DNA of 19,934 bases from an uncultured Clostridia bacterium (GCA_910589115.1 CAJUSB010000059.1:1-19934), one strand, 5' to 3'. Counted from the first letter of the stretch, positions 7,627 through 15,103 are shown. Notes: generated by a model not told the origin, from the letters alone. Translations and numbers: made by a program.

Positions 7627-8261
7627 GGATTGCATTGGTGAATGGAAGTCCAAAGCCAACCGGCAGCGCCAGCGGTATTTTGCTGAAACATTTGAGGGCC
7701 AGCCTGTCCGGGCAGGCTGAGCTTGTGGATTTGGCACTGCATAGTGACAGTTTGCCTGATGGCGTATGGAATACCCTGCAAGCGGCAGATAGCTATGTTT
7801 TTGCCTGCCCGCTTTATGTGGATGGTCTTCCGTCGCATGTCCTGTCCTGTCTTGTACAGTTGGAGGCGCGTCAAACGTCCGGGGTTCCTGTCTATGGGAT
7901 TGTAAACTGTGGCTTTTATGAGGGGGAACAGGCCAGATATGCGCTGGATATCCTGAAAAACTGGTGTGTTCGGGCCGGATGCCGTTGGAGTGGAGGCATT
8001 GGCGTGGGTGGAGGCGGTTCGCTTGCTGCGCTGGCTGAAATCCCGCCGGAACATGGGCCGATGGCCCCGGTTGGGCGGGCGCTTCATGCGGCTGCATCCC
8101 ATATCCTGCGGCAGGAAGCGTTTGAAAATCAGTATTTGTCTGTTGGGATGCCGCGGCTGATGTACCGGATGGCTGCGCAGTTAGGCTGGCGGAAGCAGCT
8201 GCGGGCGAACGGCGGCAAACGATGTGATTTAGGAAAAAAATGGGAGCAAAATCGGCTTTAA
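7623..8261 (+). CDS. NADPH-dependent FMN reductase-like protein
   Basis: A 212-aa flavodoxin-fold protein starting MRIALVNGSPKPTGSAS, whose NGSPKPTGS loop at residues 7-15 is the FMN phosphate-binding site of this superfamily. A second flavin-contact block, 'FACPLYVDGLPSHV', is near residues 60-73. The ATG overlaps the stop of the preceding flavodoxin-fold gene by four bases, so the products are probably made in a fixed ratio and may work together in a redox reaction. The C-terminal 50 residues are basic and less conserved in look. A terminator follows at 8308-8332. Substrate is unknown. Confidence 0.82.
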   Translation: MRIALVNGSPKPTGSASGILLKHLRASLSGQAELVDLALHSDSLPDGVWNTLQAADSYVFACPLYVDGLPSHVLSCLVQLEARQTSGVPVYGIVNCGFYEGEQARYALDILKNWCVRAGCRWSGGIGVGGGGSLAALAEIPPEHGPMAPVGRALHAAASHILRQEAFENQYLSVGMPRLMYRMAAQLGWRKQLRANGGKRCDLGKKWEQNRL

Positions 8262-8307
8262 GACGATCGCATGCAGGTTCTTCCAGCGGATAGGGCGCTG
8301 TTGAGCG

Positions 8308-8332
8308 GACGGGGTAAAACATCCGTCTTTTT
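8308..8332 (+). terminator. Intrinsic terminator after the flavoprotein pair
   Basis: GACGGG (8308-8313) pairs with TCCGTC (8322-8327) and is followed by TTTTT. The stem is short but GC-rich, and it lies directly against the next promoter. Confidence 0.7.
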
Positions 8333-8333
8333 C

Positions 8334-8362
8334 TTGCAATATCCGAGTGAATCCGATATAAT
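8334..8362 (+). promoter_or_regulatory. Promoter for the MBL-DUF3006 pair
   Basis: TTGCAA at 8334-8339 and a perfect TATAAT at 8357-8362 with a 17-base spacer. Start expected near 8369, about 90 bases before the chosen ATG at 8459. Confidence 0.78.
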
Positions 8363-8458
8363 ATAGCTGTTCCGGGAAAACGGCTTTTACACAGCGGCCG
8401 GAGCATTATGGAAATATTCAGACAACACGGGCTGAAATGCCCGGGAGAGGACAGGACA

Positions 8459-9385
8459 ATGCGTATCAAACTGACCAAACGGCAGCAGCAGAAATTGTTG
8501 GGACTTGCCGTGCTGGCGGCAGCGCTGGTGTTGAGCTGGCTGTTCCCCGGCTTGTTCGGGGAGGGGACGCCTCCGGCTGCGGCACAGGGGGGTGCTTCGG
8601 GGTCTGCACAGGATACTGTGAACAGTCTGGCAGACACTTCTGACCCGGCAGGAGGTGCCTTATATTTTATTGATGTGGGACAGGGGGATGCTTCACTCAT
8701 TTGTTCCGGCGGGGAATATGTGTTGATTGACGGTGGTCCCGGCTCGGCAGAGGATGAGTTGGTTGCGTATCTGGAGATGCTTGGTATTGAGCGTTTTCGG
8801 GCGGTGATTGCAACGCATCCGCATGAGGATCATATTGGCGGGCTTGACCGGGTGCTTGAGCGATTCCCGGCAGACGCATTTTATATGCCTGACCGCGATG
8901 CAACGACTGTTTGTTTTGAAAGGATGCTGGATGCAGCGGAAGAGCAAGGGCTTGAGATCACCATACCGGAGCCGGGAGAAACGTTGTCTTTTGGGACGGC
9001 GGAGCTTGAATTCCTAAGCCCGGCCCCTGGCAGTAATTATGAGGATACGAATGATTATTCTATTGTGACGCGGCTGACGATGGACGGCTTGACGGCGCTT
9101 TTCATGGGTGATGCAGAGAAACCGGTGGAACGCGAGCTGCTGCAAAGCCGTTTTCCGTTGGATTGTGACGTGATTAAGCTGGGGCATCATGGCAGCAGCA
9201 CTTCTTCTGCGGAGGACTTCCTGCGTGCGGTATCGCCGGATACGGCGATTATTTCCTGCGCGAAGGAAAACGACTATGGCCACCCACACCGAGAGACCAT
9301 ACAGACGCTGAAGGAACTGGGAATCGACTGGCTGTGCACATATGATAATACGGTGATTATAACACCGCCGGGGGCAGCGGCATGA
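8459..9385 (+). CDS. Membrane-anchored ComEC-like metallo-beta-lactamase fold hydrolase
   Basis: A 308-aa protein with one N-terminal membrane segment (residues about 13-30), a low-complexity linker to about residue 65, and a metallo-beta-lactamase domain like the C-terminal domain of ComEC/Rec2. Metal ligands are visible: HPHEDH at 120-125, Asp218 in 'MGDAE', and GHHGS at 242-246. 'FIDVGQGDASL' at 70-80 is the usual entry motif. The fold should lie outside the membrane, where related ComEC domains are proposed to degrade DNA; the substrate here is inferred. The ATG at 8459 has GGGAGAGG at 8443-8450. An in-frame ATG at 8408 with CGGAG is a less likely alternative. Its stop overlaps the DUF3006 gene by four bases. 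Confidence 0.88.
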   Translation: MRIKLTKRQQQKLLGLAVLAAALVLSWLFPGLFGEGTPPAAAQGGASGSAQDTVNSLADTSDPAGGALYFIDVGQGDASLICSGGEYVLIDGGPGSAEDELVAYLEMLGIERFRAVIATHPHEDHIGGLDRVLERFPADAFYMPDRDATTVCFERMLDAAEEQGLEITIPEPGETLSFGTAELEFLSPAPGSNYEDTNDYSIVTRLTMDGLTALFMGDAEKPVERELLQSRFPLDCDVIKLGHHGSSTSSAEDFLRAVSPDTAIISCAKENDYGHPHRETIQTLKELGIDWLCTYDNTVIITPPGAAA

Positions 9386-9609
9386 CCGGTATTATAGACC
9401 GCATTGAGGAAGGCTTTGCCGTGGTCGAATTGCCGGAGGGCATGGTAAATATTCCGCTTGCCGGGTCGCCGGACGGGCTGCGGGAAGGTCTGGTTGTTGT
9501 CGTTGAAGCAGGAAAGATCATTGCTGTTGACGAGGCGGAGTCCGCCCGCCGTGCCGCAGCAATGCGCAGCCGCTTTGCGCGTCTGAAACGCCGGAAACAG
9601 AAGGAATGA
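9382..9609 (+). CDS. DUF3006 domain protein
   Basis: A 75-aa protein starting MTGIIDRIEEGFAVVEL, which fits the DUF3006 family: a small beta-rich domain, here followed by a helical Arg/Lys-rich tail (residues about 50-75). DUF3006 proteins are repeatedly encoded next to, or fused with, ComEC-like metallo-beta-lactamase proteins, as here. The ATG overlaps the stop of that gene by four bases. The basic tail could bind nucleic acid or phospholipid, but this is only inference. No signal peptide is present, so it should be cytoplasmic unless held by its partner. Confidence 0.85.
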   Translation: MTGIIDRIEEGFAVVELPEGMVNIPLAGSPDGLREGLVVVVEAGKIIAVDEAESARRAAAMRSRFARLKRRKQKE

Positions 9610-9638
9610 AAATGCACTCGTGCGTGCTGGAAAATACC

Positions 9639-9740
9639 GTTTTGTTCGCCTGCGCGGCGGGCGGTCTTCCGCAGACAGCGCCAGAGGGACTTGTCCCTCT
9701 GGACTCCCTTTCATCGCCTGCGGGCGGGACGAAGGAGGGA
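9639..9740 (-). repeat. Short form of the modular palindromic repeat
   Basis: Read on the minus strand it matches 13456-13556 almost base for base: CGTCCCGCCCGCAGGCGATG, then GGGAGTCCAGAGGGAC, loop AA, GTCCCTCTGG, then GCGCTGTC and a GCCCGCCGCGCAGGCG tail. The perfect 10-bp inverted repeat is CCAGAGGGAC/GTCCCTCTGG. It fills most of the gap between the DUF3006 stop and lysA. Confidence 0.9.
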
Positions 9741-9806
9741 CCAAAGCAAATCCTTGTGCACACGAATATAAAAATTAGAAACTGATAAAGAAAAGGATGA
9801 ACCAAA

Positions 9807-11066
9807 ATGCAAAAAAACCCTTTTGTAACACTTGAACAGGTGCAGGAGATTGCAAAAACCTATCCAACACCTTTCCATATTTATGATGAGAAGGGCATTC
9901 GTGAAAATGCCCGCCGGGTCCGGGAAGCGTTTGCGTGGAACCCTGATTTTAAGGAATACTTTGCAGTGAAAGCGGCTCCAACGCCCCGGCTGCTCCAGAT
10001 CCTGAAAGAGGAGGGCTTTGGTGCGGATTGTTCAAGCTATACGGAACTGCTGATGAGTAAGGCGGTTGGCATTACCGGGCAGGATATTATGTTTTCTTCC
10101 AATGTAACGCCTGCGGAAGATTTTAAGCTGGCGGCGGAGCTGGGCGCGATTATTAACTTTGATGATATCACGCATATAGATTTTTATGGACAGCTTGCGG
10201 CATTTCCAGAGCTGATGTCCTGCCGTTTCAATCCGGGCGGAGAATTTGTGCTGGGCAATTCGATTATGGATACGCCGCAGGAGGCGAAATATGGCATGAC
10301 ACGTCCGCAGCTGACGGAGGCATTTCGCAAGCTGATGGACAAGGGCGTAAAGCGGTTTGGGCTTCATGCTTTTCTGGCATCAAATACGGTTGAAAATGGA
10401 TATTATCCTGAGCTTGCCCGTATTTTGTTCCGGACTGCGGTCGAGCTGCATGAAGAGACCGGCGCAGAGATTGCGTTTGTTAATTTGTCTGGCGGTGTAG
10501 GCATTCCGTACCGGCCTGACCAGCAGCCGAGTGATATTATGGTAATCGGCGAAGGTGTAAAAAGGGCTTATGAGGAAGTAATTATTCCAGCGGGCATGGA
10601 GCAAATGGCAGTGTATACGGAGATGGGACGTTTCATCACAGGCCCTTATGGGATGCTGATTACGCAGTGCACGCACCAGAAGCACACGCACAAGGAATAT
10701 ATTGGGTGTGATGCTTGTGCGGCGAACCTGATGCGTCCTGCCATGTACGGAGCCTATCATCACATCACGGTGCTTGGCAAAGAGGGCGCACCCTGTGAGC
10801 ATTTATACGATGTAACCGGCGGGCTGTGTGAAAACAACGACAAGTTTGCGGTGGACCGTCTGCTGCCGGAAATCAAGATTGGCGATTATCTTGCCATTCA
10901 CGACACCGGTGCACACGGCTTTGCAATGGGCTATAATTACAATGGAAAGCTGCGTTCTGCCGAGCTGCTTTTGTGTGAAGACGGGACAGTGGAGCTGATC
11001 CGCCGCGCAGAAACGCCGGAAGACTATTTTGCGACGTTTGATTTTACCGGCCTGTTTCGGAAATAG
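9807..11066 (+). CDS. lysA: Diaminopimelate decarboxylase family PLP enzyme
   Basis: A 419-aa fold-type III PLP-dependent decarboxylase, most likely catalysing the last step of lysine synthesis (meso-diaminopimelate to L-lysine). The PLP lysine is Lys55 in 'YFAVKAAP'. The glycine-rich phosphate-binding block 'NLSGGVGIPY' lies near residues 226-235. The C-terminal half has 'CDACAANLMRPAMYGAYH', and the catalytic Cys-Glu pair is C341-E342 in 'GGLCENNDKFA'. 'HDTGAHGFAMGYNYN' forms the end of the active site. The start has AAAGGATG at 9792-9799, a moderate ribosome binding site. No other lysine gene is adjacent and no clear promoter is seen. Another basic amino acid decarboxylase of this fold is a lesser possibility. 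Confidence 0.88.
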   Translation: MQKNPFVTLEQVQEIAKTYPTPFHIYDEKGIRENARRVREAFAWNPDFKEYFAVKAAPTPRLLQILKEEGFGADCSSYTELLMSKAVGITGQDIMFSSNVTPAEDFKLAAELGAIINFDDITHIDFYGQLAAFPELMSCRFNPGGEFVLGNSIMDTPQEAKYGMTRPQLTEAFRKLMDKGVKRFGLHAFLASNTVENGYYPELARILFRTAVELHEETGAEIAFVNLSGGVGIPYRPDQQPSDIMVIGEGVKRAYEEVIIPAGMEQMAVYTEMGRFITGPYGMLITQCTHQKHTHKEYIGCDACAANLMRPAMYGAYHHITVLGKEGAPCEHLYDVTGGLCENNDKFAVDRLLPEIKIGDYLAIHDTGAHGFAMGYNYNGKLRSAELLLCEDGTVELIRRAETPEDYFATFDFTGLFRK

Positions 11067-11237
11067 GCCGCCCCTCGCCGGGGAGGCCGCCTACGCGGCG
11101 AGCAGCAGGGCGCTGCCCTGCACCCGTGCCTATGCGGCAGGCACCAGAGGGCGCTGCCCTCTGGGCTCCCGCTGGGGCTTTCGCCCCAGACCCCGAGATG
11201 CTTCGCATCTCCCTTCGCCTGCGGGCGGGACGGGGGC
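11067..11237 (-). repeat. Long form of the modular palindromic repeat
   Basis: Starts at the base after the lysA stop. It matches 2502-2675 over its length, including CCCCTCGCCGGGGAGGCCGCC, the GGGGCTTTCGCCCC and GAGATGCTTCGCATCTC hairpins and the GCCTGCGGGCGGGACGGGGG edge. The segment at about 11091-11135 is different and longer than the first copy. The lysA terminator comes after it, so the element is transcribed as part of the lysA 3' untranslated region. Confidence 0.9.
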
Positions 11238-11269
11238 TTTGGGTGCGGTTATGGTTTTTCGTGCAGTGC

Positions 11270-11308
11270 CAGACGGCCCGCCAAAAGGAAGGCGGGCCGT
11301 CTGTTTTT
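11270..11308 (+). terminator. Strong intrinsic terminator of lysA
   Basis: A perfect 13-bp stem, CAGACGGCCCGCC (11270-11282) with GGCGGGCCGTCTG (11291-11303), an 8-base loop, then TTTTT. The stretch 11309-11425 after it shows no gene or structure that I recognise. Confidence 0.93.
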
Positions 11309-11425
11309 GGGTTGAGCATTGGAAGATACTGCTATTTTATCTGTCTAAAAAGAGAGTTCTGTGTATTGATAAAAAGAAGCTGTATCAGATTGACCGATAG
11401 CATCGCTATGTGTATCGCAGAATCA

Positions 11426-11522
11426 CTCCCCCGTCCCGCCCGCAGGCGATGGAAGGGAGTCCAGAGGGACGAGTCCCTCTGGCGCTGTCCGCGCAGGACA
11501 GCTCGCCGCGTAGGCGAAACAA
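11426..11522 (+). repeat. Short form of the modular palindromic repeat
   Basis: Nearly identical to 13456-13556: CCCCCGTCCCGCCCGCAGGC, then GGGAGTCCAGAGGGACGAGTC, CCTCTGGCGCTGTCCGCG and a diverged tail. It lies on the far side of the glucokinase terminator, in the gap between the convergent lysA and glcK genes. Confidence 0.9.
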
Positions 11523-11547
11523 ATGGAGCACATCAGTATTTACGAGT

Positions 11548-11590
11548 AAAACCCCGCAGCCGCCAGTAAATTGGGCAGCTGCGGGGTTTT
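11548..11590 (-). terminator. Terminator of the glcK transcript (possibly bidirectional)
   Basis: A perfect 13-bp stem, AAAACCCCGCAGC (11548-11560) with GCTGCGGGGTTTT (11578-11590). It lies 16 bases beyond the glcK stop and has T-runs in both directions. Confidence 0.9.
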
Positions 11591-11606
11591 CTTCACTAAA
11601 GGAAGG

Positions 11607-12545
11607 TTAGCGGTTCAACAGTGCTGCGCCAATCAACCCGGCATCATTGCCGAGTGTCGCAATTACGATAGGCGTTGTCTTGTCGCCGACCTTGAACTGC
11701 TCAGCTGCGGTTTTTTCCTTTACTGGGATCAACAGCTTTTCACCATAGCCGGATACGCCGCCACCCAATACAATGCAGTCGGGCTGGAGAATGTTAATCA
11801 GGCTCGCAAGGCCGCAGGCCAGATAGTCGCAGTATTTGTCAAATATACGGTCAGCCAATGCGTCGCCTGCGTCACGCGCATCACAAATATCCTTTGCGGT
11901 GATTTTGCCTTGCTTTTCCTGCGTGTCACGCAGGCTGCTTTCTTCTGCCGTGCCGTTTATTGCTTCCGTCGCCATACGGATCATGGCGGTCGCTGCACAG
12001 TAACGCTCCAGACAGCCGCGACGGCCGCAGTTGCACTGCTCGCCATCCTTGACAATTACCATGTGGCCAATTTCCCCGGCAATATTATTGCTGCCGGTGT
12101 ACAGCTTGCCGCCAATTACAAGACCGCCGCCAACACCTGTACCCAGTGTAACCATCACTACATTCTGTGCGCCGCGGCCTGCACCCTGTGCAGCTTCGCC
12201 AAGGGCAGCACAGTTGCCGTCATTATCAATATAAACAGGTACGTCAAATTCGGGCTTGAAAGCATCCGCAAAGCAGACATTTTTCATTTGAAGGTTGGTT
12301 GCAAATTCAAACGTGCACGTTTCCTTTACAATGGACCCCGGTACGCCAAGGCCTATGCTGGTAACATGCTTATAAGATGTGCCGCGGTTGTCACATACCT
12401 TTTTTGCCAGCGCTTTCATATCGGCTTTTACACCCTCCGGGTCGCCGACTTTGGTCGGTACGGACAATTTCGTTACGATTTCTCCGCTTTCCTGGCAGAG
12501 TGCTACCACCAGATTTGTGCCGCCAAGGTCAATTCCGATTTTCAT
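11607..12545 (-). CDS. glcK: ROK family glucokinase
   Basis: A 312-aa cytoplasmic kinase that phosphorylates glucose to glucose 6-phosphate with ATP. The N-terminal phosphate loop is DLGGTN at residues 6-11. The ROK signature is seen as 'LGTGVGGGLVIGGKLYTG', then the sugar-binding 'GEIGHM' and the zinc site CNCGRRGCLE. AAGGAGG (plus-strand CCTCCTT at 12554-12560) lies eight bases before the ATG at 12543-12545; the longer frame upstream overlaps the PHP gene and is not likely used. It is 64 bases downstream of the PHP-domain gene and probably in the same transcript. It would supply glucose 6-phosphate from the free glucose left by disaccharide cleavage. Confidence 0.94.
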   Translation of the reverse strand: MKIGIDLGGTNLVVALCQESGEIVTKLSVPTKVGDPEGVKADMKALAKKVCDNRGTSYKHVTSIGLGVPGSIVKETCTFEFATNLQMKNVCFADAFKPEFDVPVYIDNDGNCAALGEAAQGAGRGAQNVVMVTLGTGVGGGLVIGGKLYTGSNNIAGEIGHMVIVKDGEQCNCGRRGCLERYCAATAMIRMATEAINGTAEESSLRDTQEKQGKITAKDICDARDAGDALADRIFDKYCDYLACGLASLINILQPDCIVLGGGVSGYGEKLLIPVKEKTAAEQFKVGDKTTPIVIATLGNDAGLIGAALLNR

Positions 12546-12609
12546 TTGTTTGTCCTCCTTATAATCGTCTGTTTTTCGTAGGCTGCTGCGTTTGCCGGCT
12601 GCTCCTTTT

Positions 12610-13344
12610 TCACCCCTCCGGGAAAAGCTCCAGCCCACGGATTTTACGGAAATATGCGGCCAGCCGCTCCCGGCTGGAGTTAATCACCAGTTCCTCCGGT
12701 ATACCGGCTTCCTCAACCAGTGCCAGCGCATTGTCAAATCTGCCAACCTGATTGCTAATATGCGCATCACTGGAAACTACGATTGGAACCTCGTATTTTT
12801 TGCATAGGCGGGCGATTTCCAGGCAGTTTTCCTGACAGCCGCGACGCACGTTGATCGAGTTATTGTTGATCTCTACGATTTTTCCAAATTCATTGCAGCG
12901 GGATATAATACGCTCGTAATCAAATTTGAATGCCGGGGTACCGGGATGCCCGAGTGTCGTTATAAACGGGTCGCGCAGTACGCCCTCCATTGCGATGGTG
13001 TGCGCCTCGTAGGTGGCGGGCTTATAAATCGGCTCATGGAACGACGCAATGATATATTCAAGCTCTTTATAGTATTTGTATTCGATCTGGTCAATCGCAC
13101 CCATTGGCGGCAGGATATTACATTCTATGCCGCGAATAACGACAACGCCGTCAATGACCCTCGGGAAAATATTCTGGTTTGCGAAATGCCATTGGTGCGC
13201 GCCGTCGTCCATCGCAGGGCCGTGGTTCGTGATTGCGATGGCCAGCATTCCCGTTTCCTTTGCCGCGTGTATCATCTCGGACATAGTCGAATATGCGTGA
13301 GAGGAAACGTTTGTGTGCGTGTGTAAATCTGCTACAATCTGCAT
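12610..13344 (-). CDS. PHP domain phosphatase (YcdX-like)
   Basis: A 244-aa metal-dependent hydrolase of the polymerase and histidinol phosphatase family, close to the YcdX type with a trinuclear metal site. Ligand motifs are present in order: DLHTHT at residues 6-11, 'NHGP', 'GIECNI', 'SFHEP', 'LGHPG' and 'SSDAH'. Length matches the family. The start at 13344 is preceded by AAAGGAG at 13357-13363, a 12-base gap, longer than usual. It lies between hprK and glcK on the same strand, so a phosphatase role tied to sugar metabolism is possible; the substrate is not known from sequence. Confidence 0.88.
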   Translation of the reverse strand: MQIVADLHTHTNVSSHAYSTMSEMIHAAKETGMLAIAITNHGPAMDDGAHQWHFANQNIFPRVIDGVVVIRGIECNILPPMGAIDQIEYKYYKELEYIIASFHEPIYKPATYEAHTIAMEGVLRDPFITTLGHPGTPAFKFDYERIISRCNEFGKIVEINNNSINVRRGCQENCLEIARLCKKYEVPIVVSSDAHISNQVGRFDNALALVEEAGIPEELVINSSRERLAAYFRKIRGLELFPEG

Positions 13345-13455
13345 GGATGGCTGATGCTCCTTTGTCGTTGATTGAAGCGCTGCCCGGCAGCAGACGGTGT
13401 GCCGGGGGCGCGGATAAGGGTTATACTTATGTGCAGAAAGGTTTGTCGTATCTTG

Positions 13456-13556
13456 CTCCCCCGTCCCGCCCGCAGGCGATGAAAGGGAGTCCAGAGGGAC
13501 AAGTCCCTCTGGCGCTGTCCGCGTAGGACCGCCCGCCGCGCAGGCGGACCAAACGG
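13456..13556 (+). repeat. Short form of the modular palindromic repeat
   Basis: Best-preserved copy: CTCCCCCGTCCCGCCCGCAG, then the perfect inverted repeat CCAGAGGGAC-AA-GTCCCTCTGG, then GCGCTGTCCGCG and a GCCCGCCGCGCAGGCG tail. It begins 11 bases beyond the hprK stop and lies in the 223-base gap between hprK and the PHP gene. Confidence 0.92.
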
Positions 13557-13567
13557 CAGGCTCCCCG

Positions 13568-14500
13568 TCAGCCGCCGAAGGATTTCAGCATACGCTCCTG
13601 AAGCTCCTGCGCGGCGTTAAAGCCCATTTTCTTATGGCGGTTATTCATAGCGGCAACCTCGATAATGACAGCAAGGTTGCGGCCCGGTTTGACCGGGATC
13701 GTCAGGGAAGGAACAGCGATATCAAGAATACTTGTGGTTTGGCCGTCCAGGCCGAGACGGTCATACATCTTGCCGTCTTCCCACGCTTCCAGATTGATGA
13801 CCAGCTCAATTTTTTCGGTCAGCTTGACCGCGCCCATACCAAAGATACGGCGTACATCAATTACACCGATGCCGCGCAGTTCAATGAAATGGCGGATGAC
13901 TTCGGGCGCTGTGCCGACCAGCGTCTTGTCTGAAACACGTTTGATTTCAACAGCATCGTCCGCAATCAGACGATGGCCGCGTTTGACAAGCTCAATCGCG
14001 GTTTCCGATTTGCCAACGCCGGAGTCGCCCAGCAGCAGCACACCTTCGCCATAGATTTCGACCAGCACGCCGTGAAGCTGTATCATCGGTGCAAGCGAAA
14101 CCTTGAGCGAGGCAATAATCGCACTCATAATGGTAGAGGTAAATTCATTTGTACGGAAAATGGGGGTGTTATGCTTTTCTGCTGCCGCAAGGCATTCTGG
14201 ATAAACGTCAATATTCCGTGAAATGATCAGCGCAGGGATTCCGGTCGAAAACAGCTTTTCAAACGCGGCCAGGCGCTGTTCCGGGCTGAACTGTCCAACA
14301 TAGGTGGTTTCTACTTTGCCAATGATTTGAAGCCGGTTCGGGTCGAAAAAATCAAAATAGCCTGCCATTTGCAGCGCAGGACGGTTGACGTCGTCCTTTG
14401 TAATCTCTATTTTTTCAAAATTTTCGGGGGCATATACGACTTCCAGGCCGAATTCCTGCACCAGGCTGCCCAGCTGCACGCCAAATTCCTTTAACTTCAT
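13568..14500 (-). CDS. hprK: HPr kinase/phosphorylase
   Basis: A 310-aa bifunctional enzyme that phosphorylates HPr on Ser46, and reverses it with inorganic phosphate, to set carbon catabolite repression in Firmicutes. The Walker A loop is GDSGVGKS at residues 158-165, His142 lies in 'QLHG', the 'IADDAVEI' block is near 179-186, and the HPrK/P signature region 'LRGIGVIDVRRIFGMGAV' spans about 208-225. The N-terminal regulatory domain is complete. The start has AGGAGGAGA (plus positions 14505-14513). A promoter lies at 14536-14564 on the same strand. The downstream PHP and glucokinase genes are in the same direction. lgt, a frequent neighbour in Bacilli, is absent. Confidence 0.96.
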   Translation of the reverse strand: MKLKEFGVQLGSLVQEFGLEVVYAPENFEKIEITKDDVNRPALQMAGYFDFFDPNRLQIIGKVETTYVGQFSPEQRLAAFEKLFSTGIPALIISRNIDVYPECLAAAEKHNTPIFRTNEFTSTIMSAIIASLKVSLAPMIQLHGVLVEIYGEGVLLLGDSGVGKSETAIELVKRGHRLIADDAVEIKRVSDKTLVGTAPEVIRHFIELRGIGVIDVRRIFGMGAVKLTEKIELVINLEAWEDGKMYDRLGLDGQTTSILDIAVPSLTIPVKPGRNLAVIIEVAAMNNRHKKMGFNAAQELQERMLKSFGG

Positions 14501-14535
14501 GGGGTCTCCTCCTGCTTACCACTAAATATGTCTCT

Positions 14536-14564
14536 ATTATAAACGAATTCCTTCGGTATTTCAA
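14536..14564 (-). promoter_or_regulatory. Promoter of hprK
   Basis: On the minus strand TTGAAA (plus 14559-14564) and perfect TATAAT (plus 14536-14541) are 17 bases apart, about 35 bases from the hprK ATG. It is divergent from the rpmB promoter. Confidence 0.85.
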
Positions 14565-14623
14565 TCCTTATGTTCTACATTTTGACTAAAATATATCCTG
14601 TCATCTTTTTTGAAAGATTATGC

Positions 14624-14652
14624 TTGATTTTTTCGTAGAAATATGGTAAGAT
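14624..14652 (+). promoter_or_regulatory. Promoter of rpmB
   Basis: TTGATT at 14624-14629 and TAAGAT at 14647-14652 with a 17-base spacer; start near 14659, giving a short leader of about 30 bases. Confidence 0.75.
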
Positions 14653-14688
14653 AGTATCCGTAACGTTGGAGTAAGGAGGTGCAGGAAA

Positions 14689-14877
14689 ATGGCAAAGTGC
14701 GATATTTGCGGCAAGGGTGTCAGCTTCGGGATTAAGGTCTCCCACTCCCATCGTCGTTCCAACCGGACATGGAAGGCAAACGTCCGCCGTGTCAAGGCCG
14801 TAGTCGATGGTACTCCGTGCCATGTCAACGTTTGTACTCGGTGCCTCCGTTCCGGCAAGGTTACCCGTGCGATCTGA
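14689..14877 (+). CDS. rpmB: 50S ribosomal protein bL28, four-cysteine type
   Basis: A 62-aa large-subunit protein. It opens MAKCDICGKG and contains the family core 'SHSHRRSNRTWKANVRRV'. Cys4, Cys7, Cys49 and Cys52 form two CxxC pairs, the zinc-binding (C+) version of L28. The ATG follows AAGGAGG at 14673-14679. It stands alone between its own promoter and a terminator at 14943-14977, opposite in direction to hprK and convergent with the COG0523 operon. Confidence 0.97.
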   Translation: MAKCDICGKGVSFGIKVSHSHRRSNRTWKANVRRVKAVVDGTPCHVNVCTRCLRSGKVTRAI

Positions 14878-14942
14878 GTTTCTTTTGTTTGACCAGAGAT
14901 TTCTGGGAACTTAGAAATCAATCGTGTACAGATAATCTGACC

Positions 14943-14977
14943 CGCCATGTATCCGCCTGTGATGCATGGCGTTTTTT
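14943..14977 (+). terminator. Terminator of rpmB
   Basis: CGCCATGTATC pairs with GATGCATGGCG (one G-T pair) around a short loop, followed by six T residues at 14972-14977. Confidence 0.88.
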
Positions 14978-15012
14978 ATGCGGCAAAACAGAGAAGCACC
15001 GCTCAATGACAG

Positions 15013-15048
15013 AAAGGCCAGTGCAGCAATGGGGCTGCGCCGGCCTTT
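15013..15048 (-). terminator. Terminator of the COG0523 operon (may also act on the plus strand)
   Basis: AAAGGCC (15013-15019) pairs with GGCCTTT (15042-15048), and inside it GTGCAGC pairs with GCTGCGC. It lies about 55 bases beyond the stop of the 56-aa gene, between two convergent units. Confidence 0.65.
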
Positions 15049-15103
15049 TCATGCATCCCTGAATCCTGACTGCCTGCTCTCCGGCATACAGGGAACCAGA
15101 CTG

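Noticed and set aside
7621..8700. 359-codon minus-strand open frame
   Set aside because: It overlaps the flavoprotein gene, a terminator, a promoter and the hydrolase start on the other strand and shows no domain.
9744..9772. Promoter for lysA ending in TATAAA at 9767-9772
   Set aside because: No acceptable -35 box at the right distance; read-through from upstream is as likely.
11029..11569. Open frames in the lysA-glcK gap
   Set aside because: They consist of repeat and terminator sequence and overlap two strong terminator hairpins.
11571..12581. 336-codon plus-strand open frame
   Set aside because: It mirrors the ROK glucokinase on the minus strand, which has all family motifs, a ribosome binding site and a terminator.
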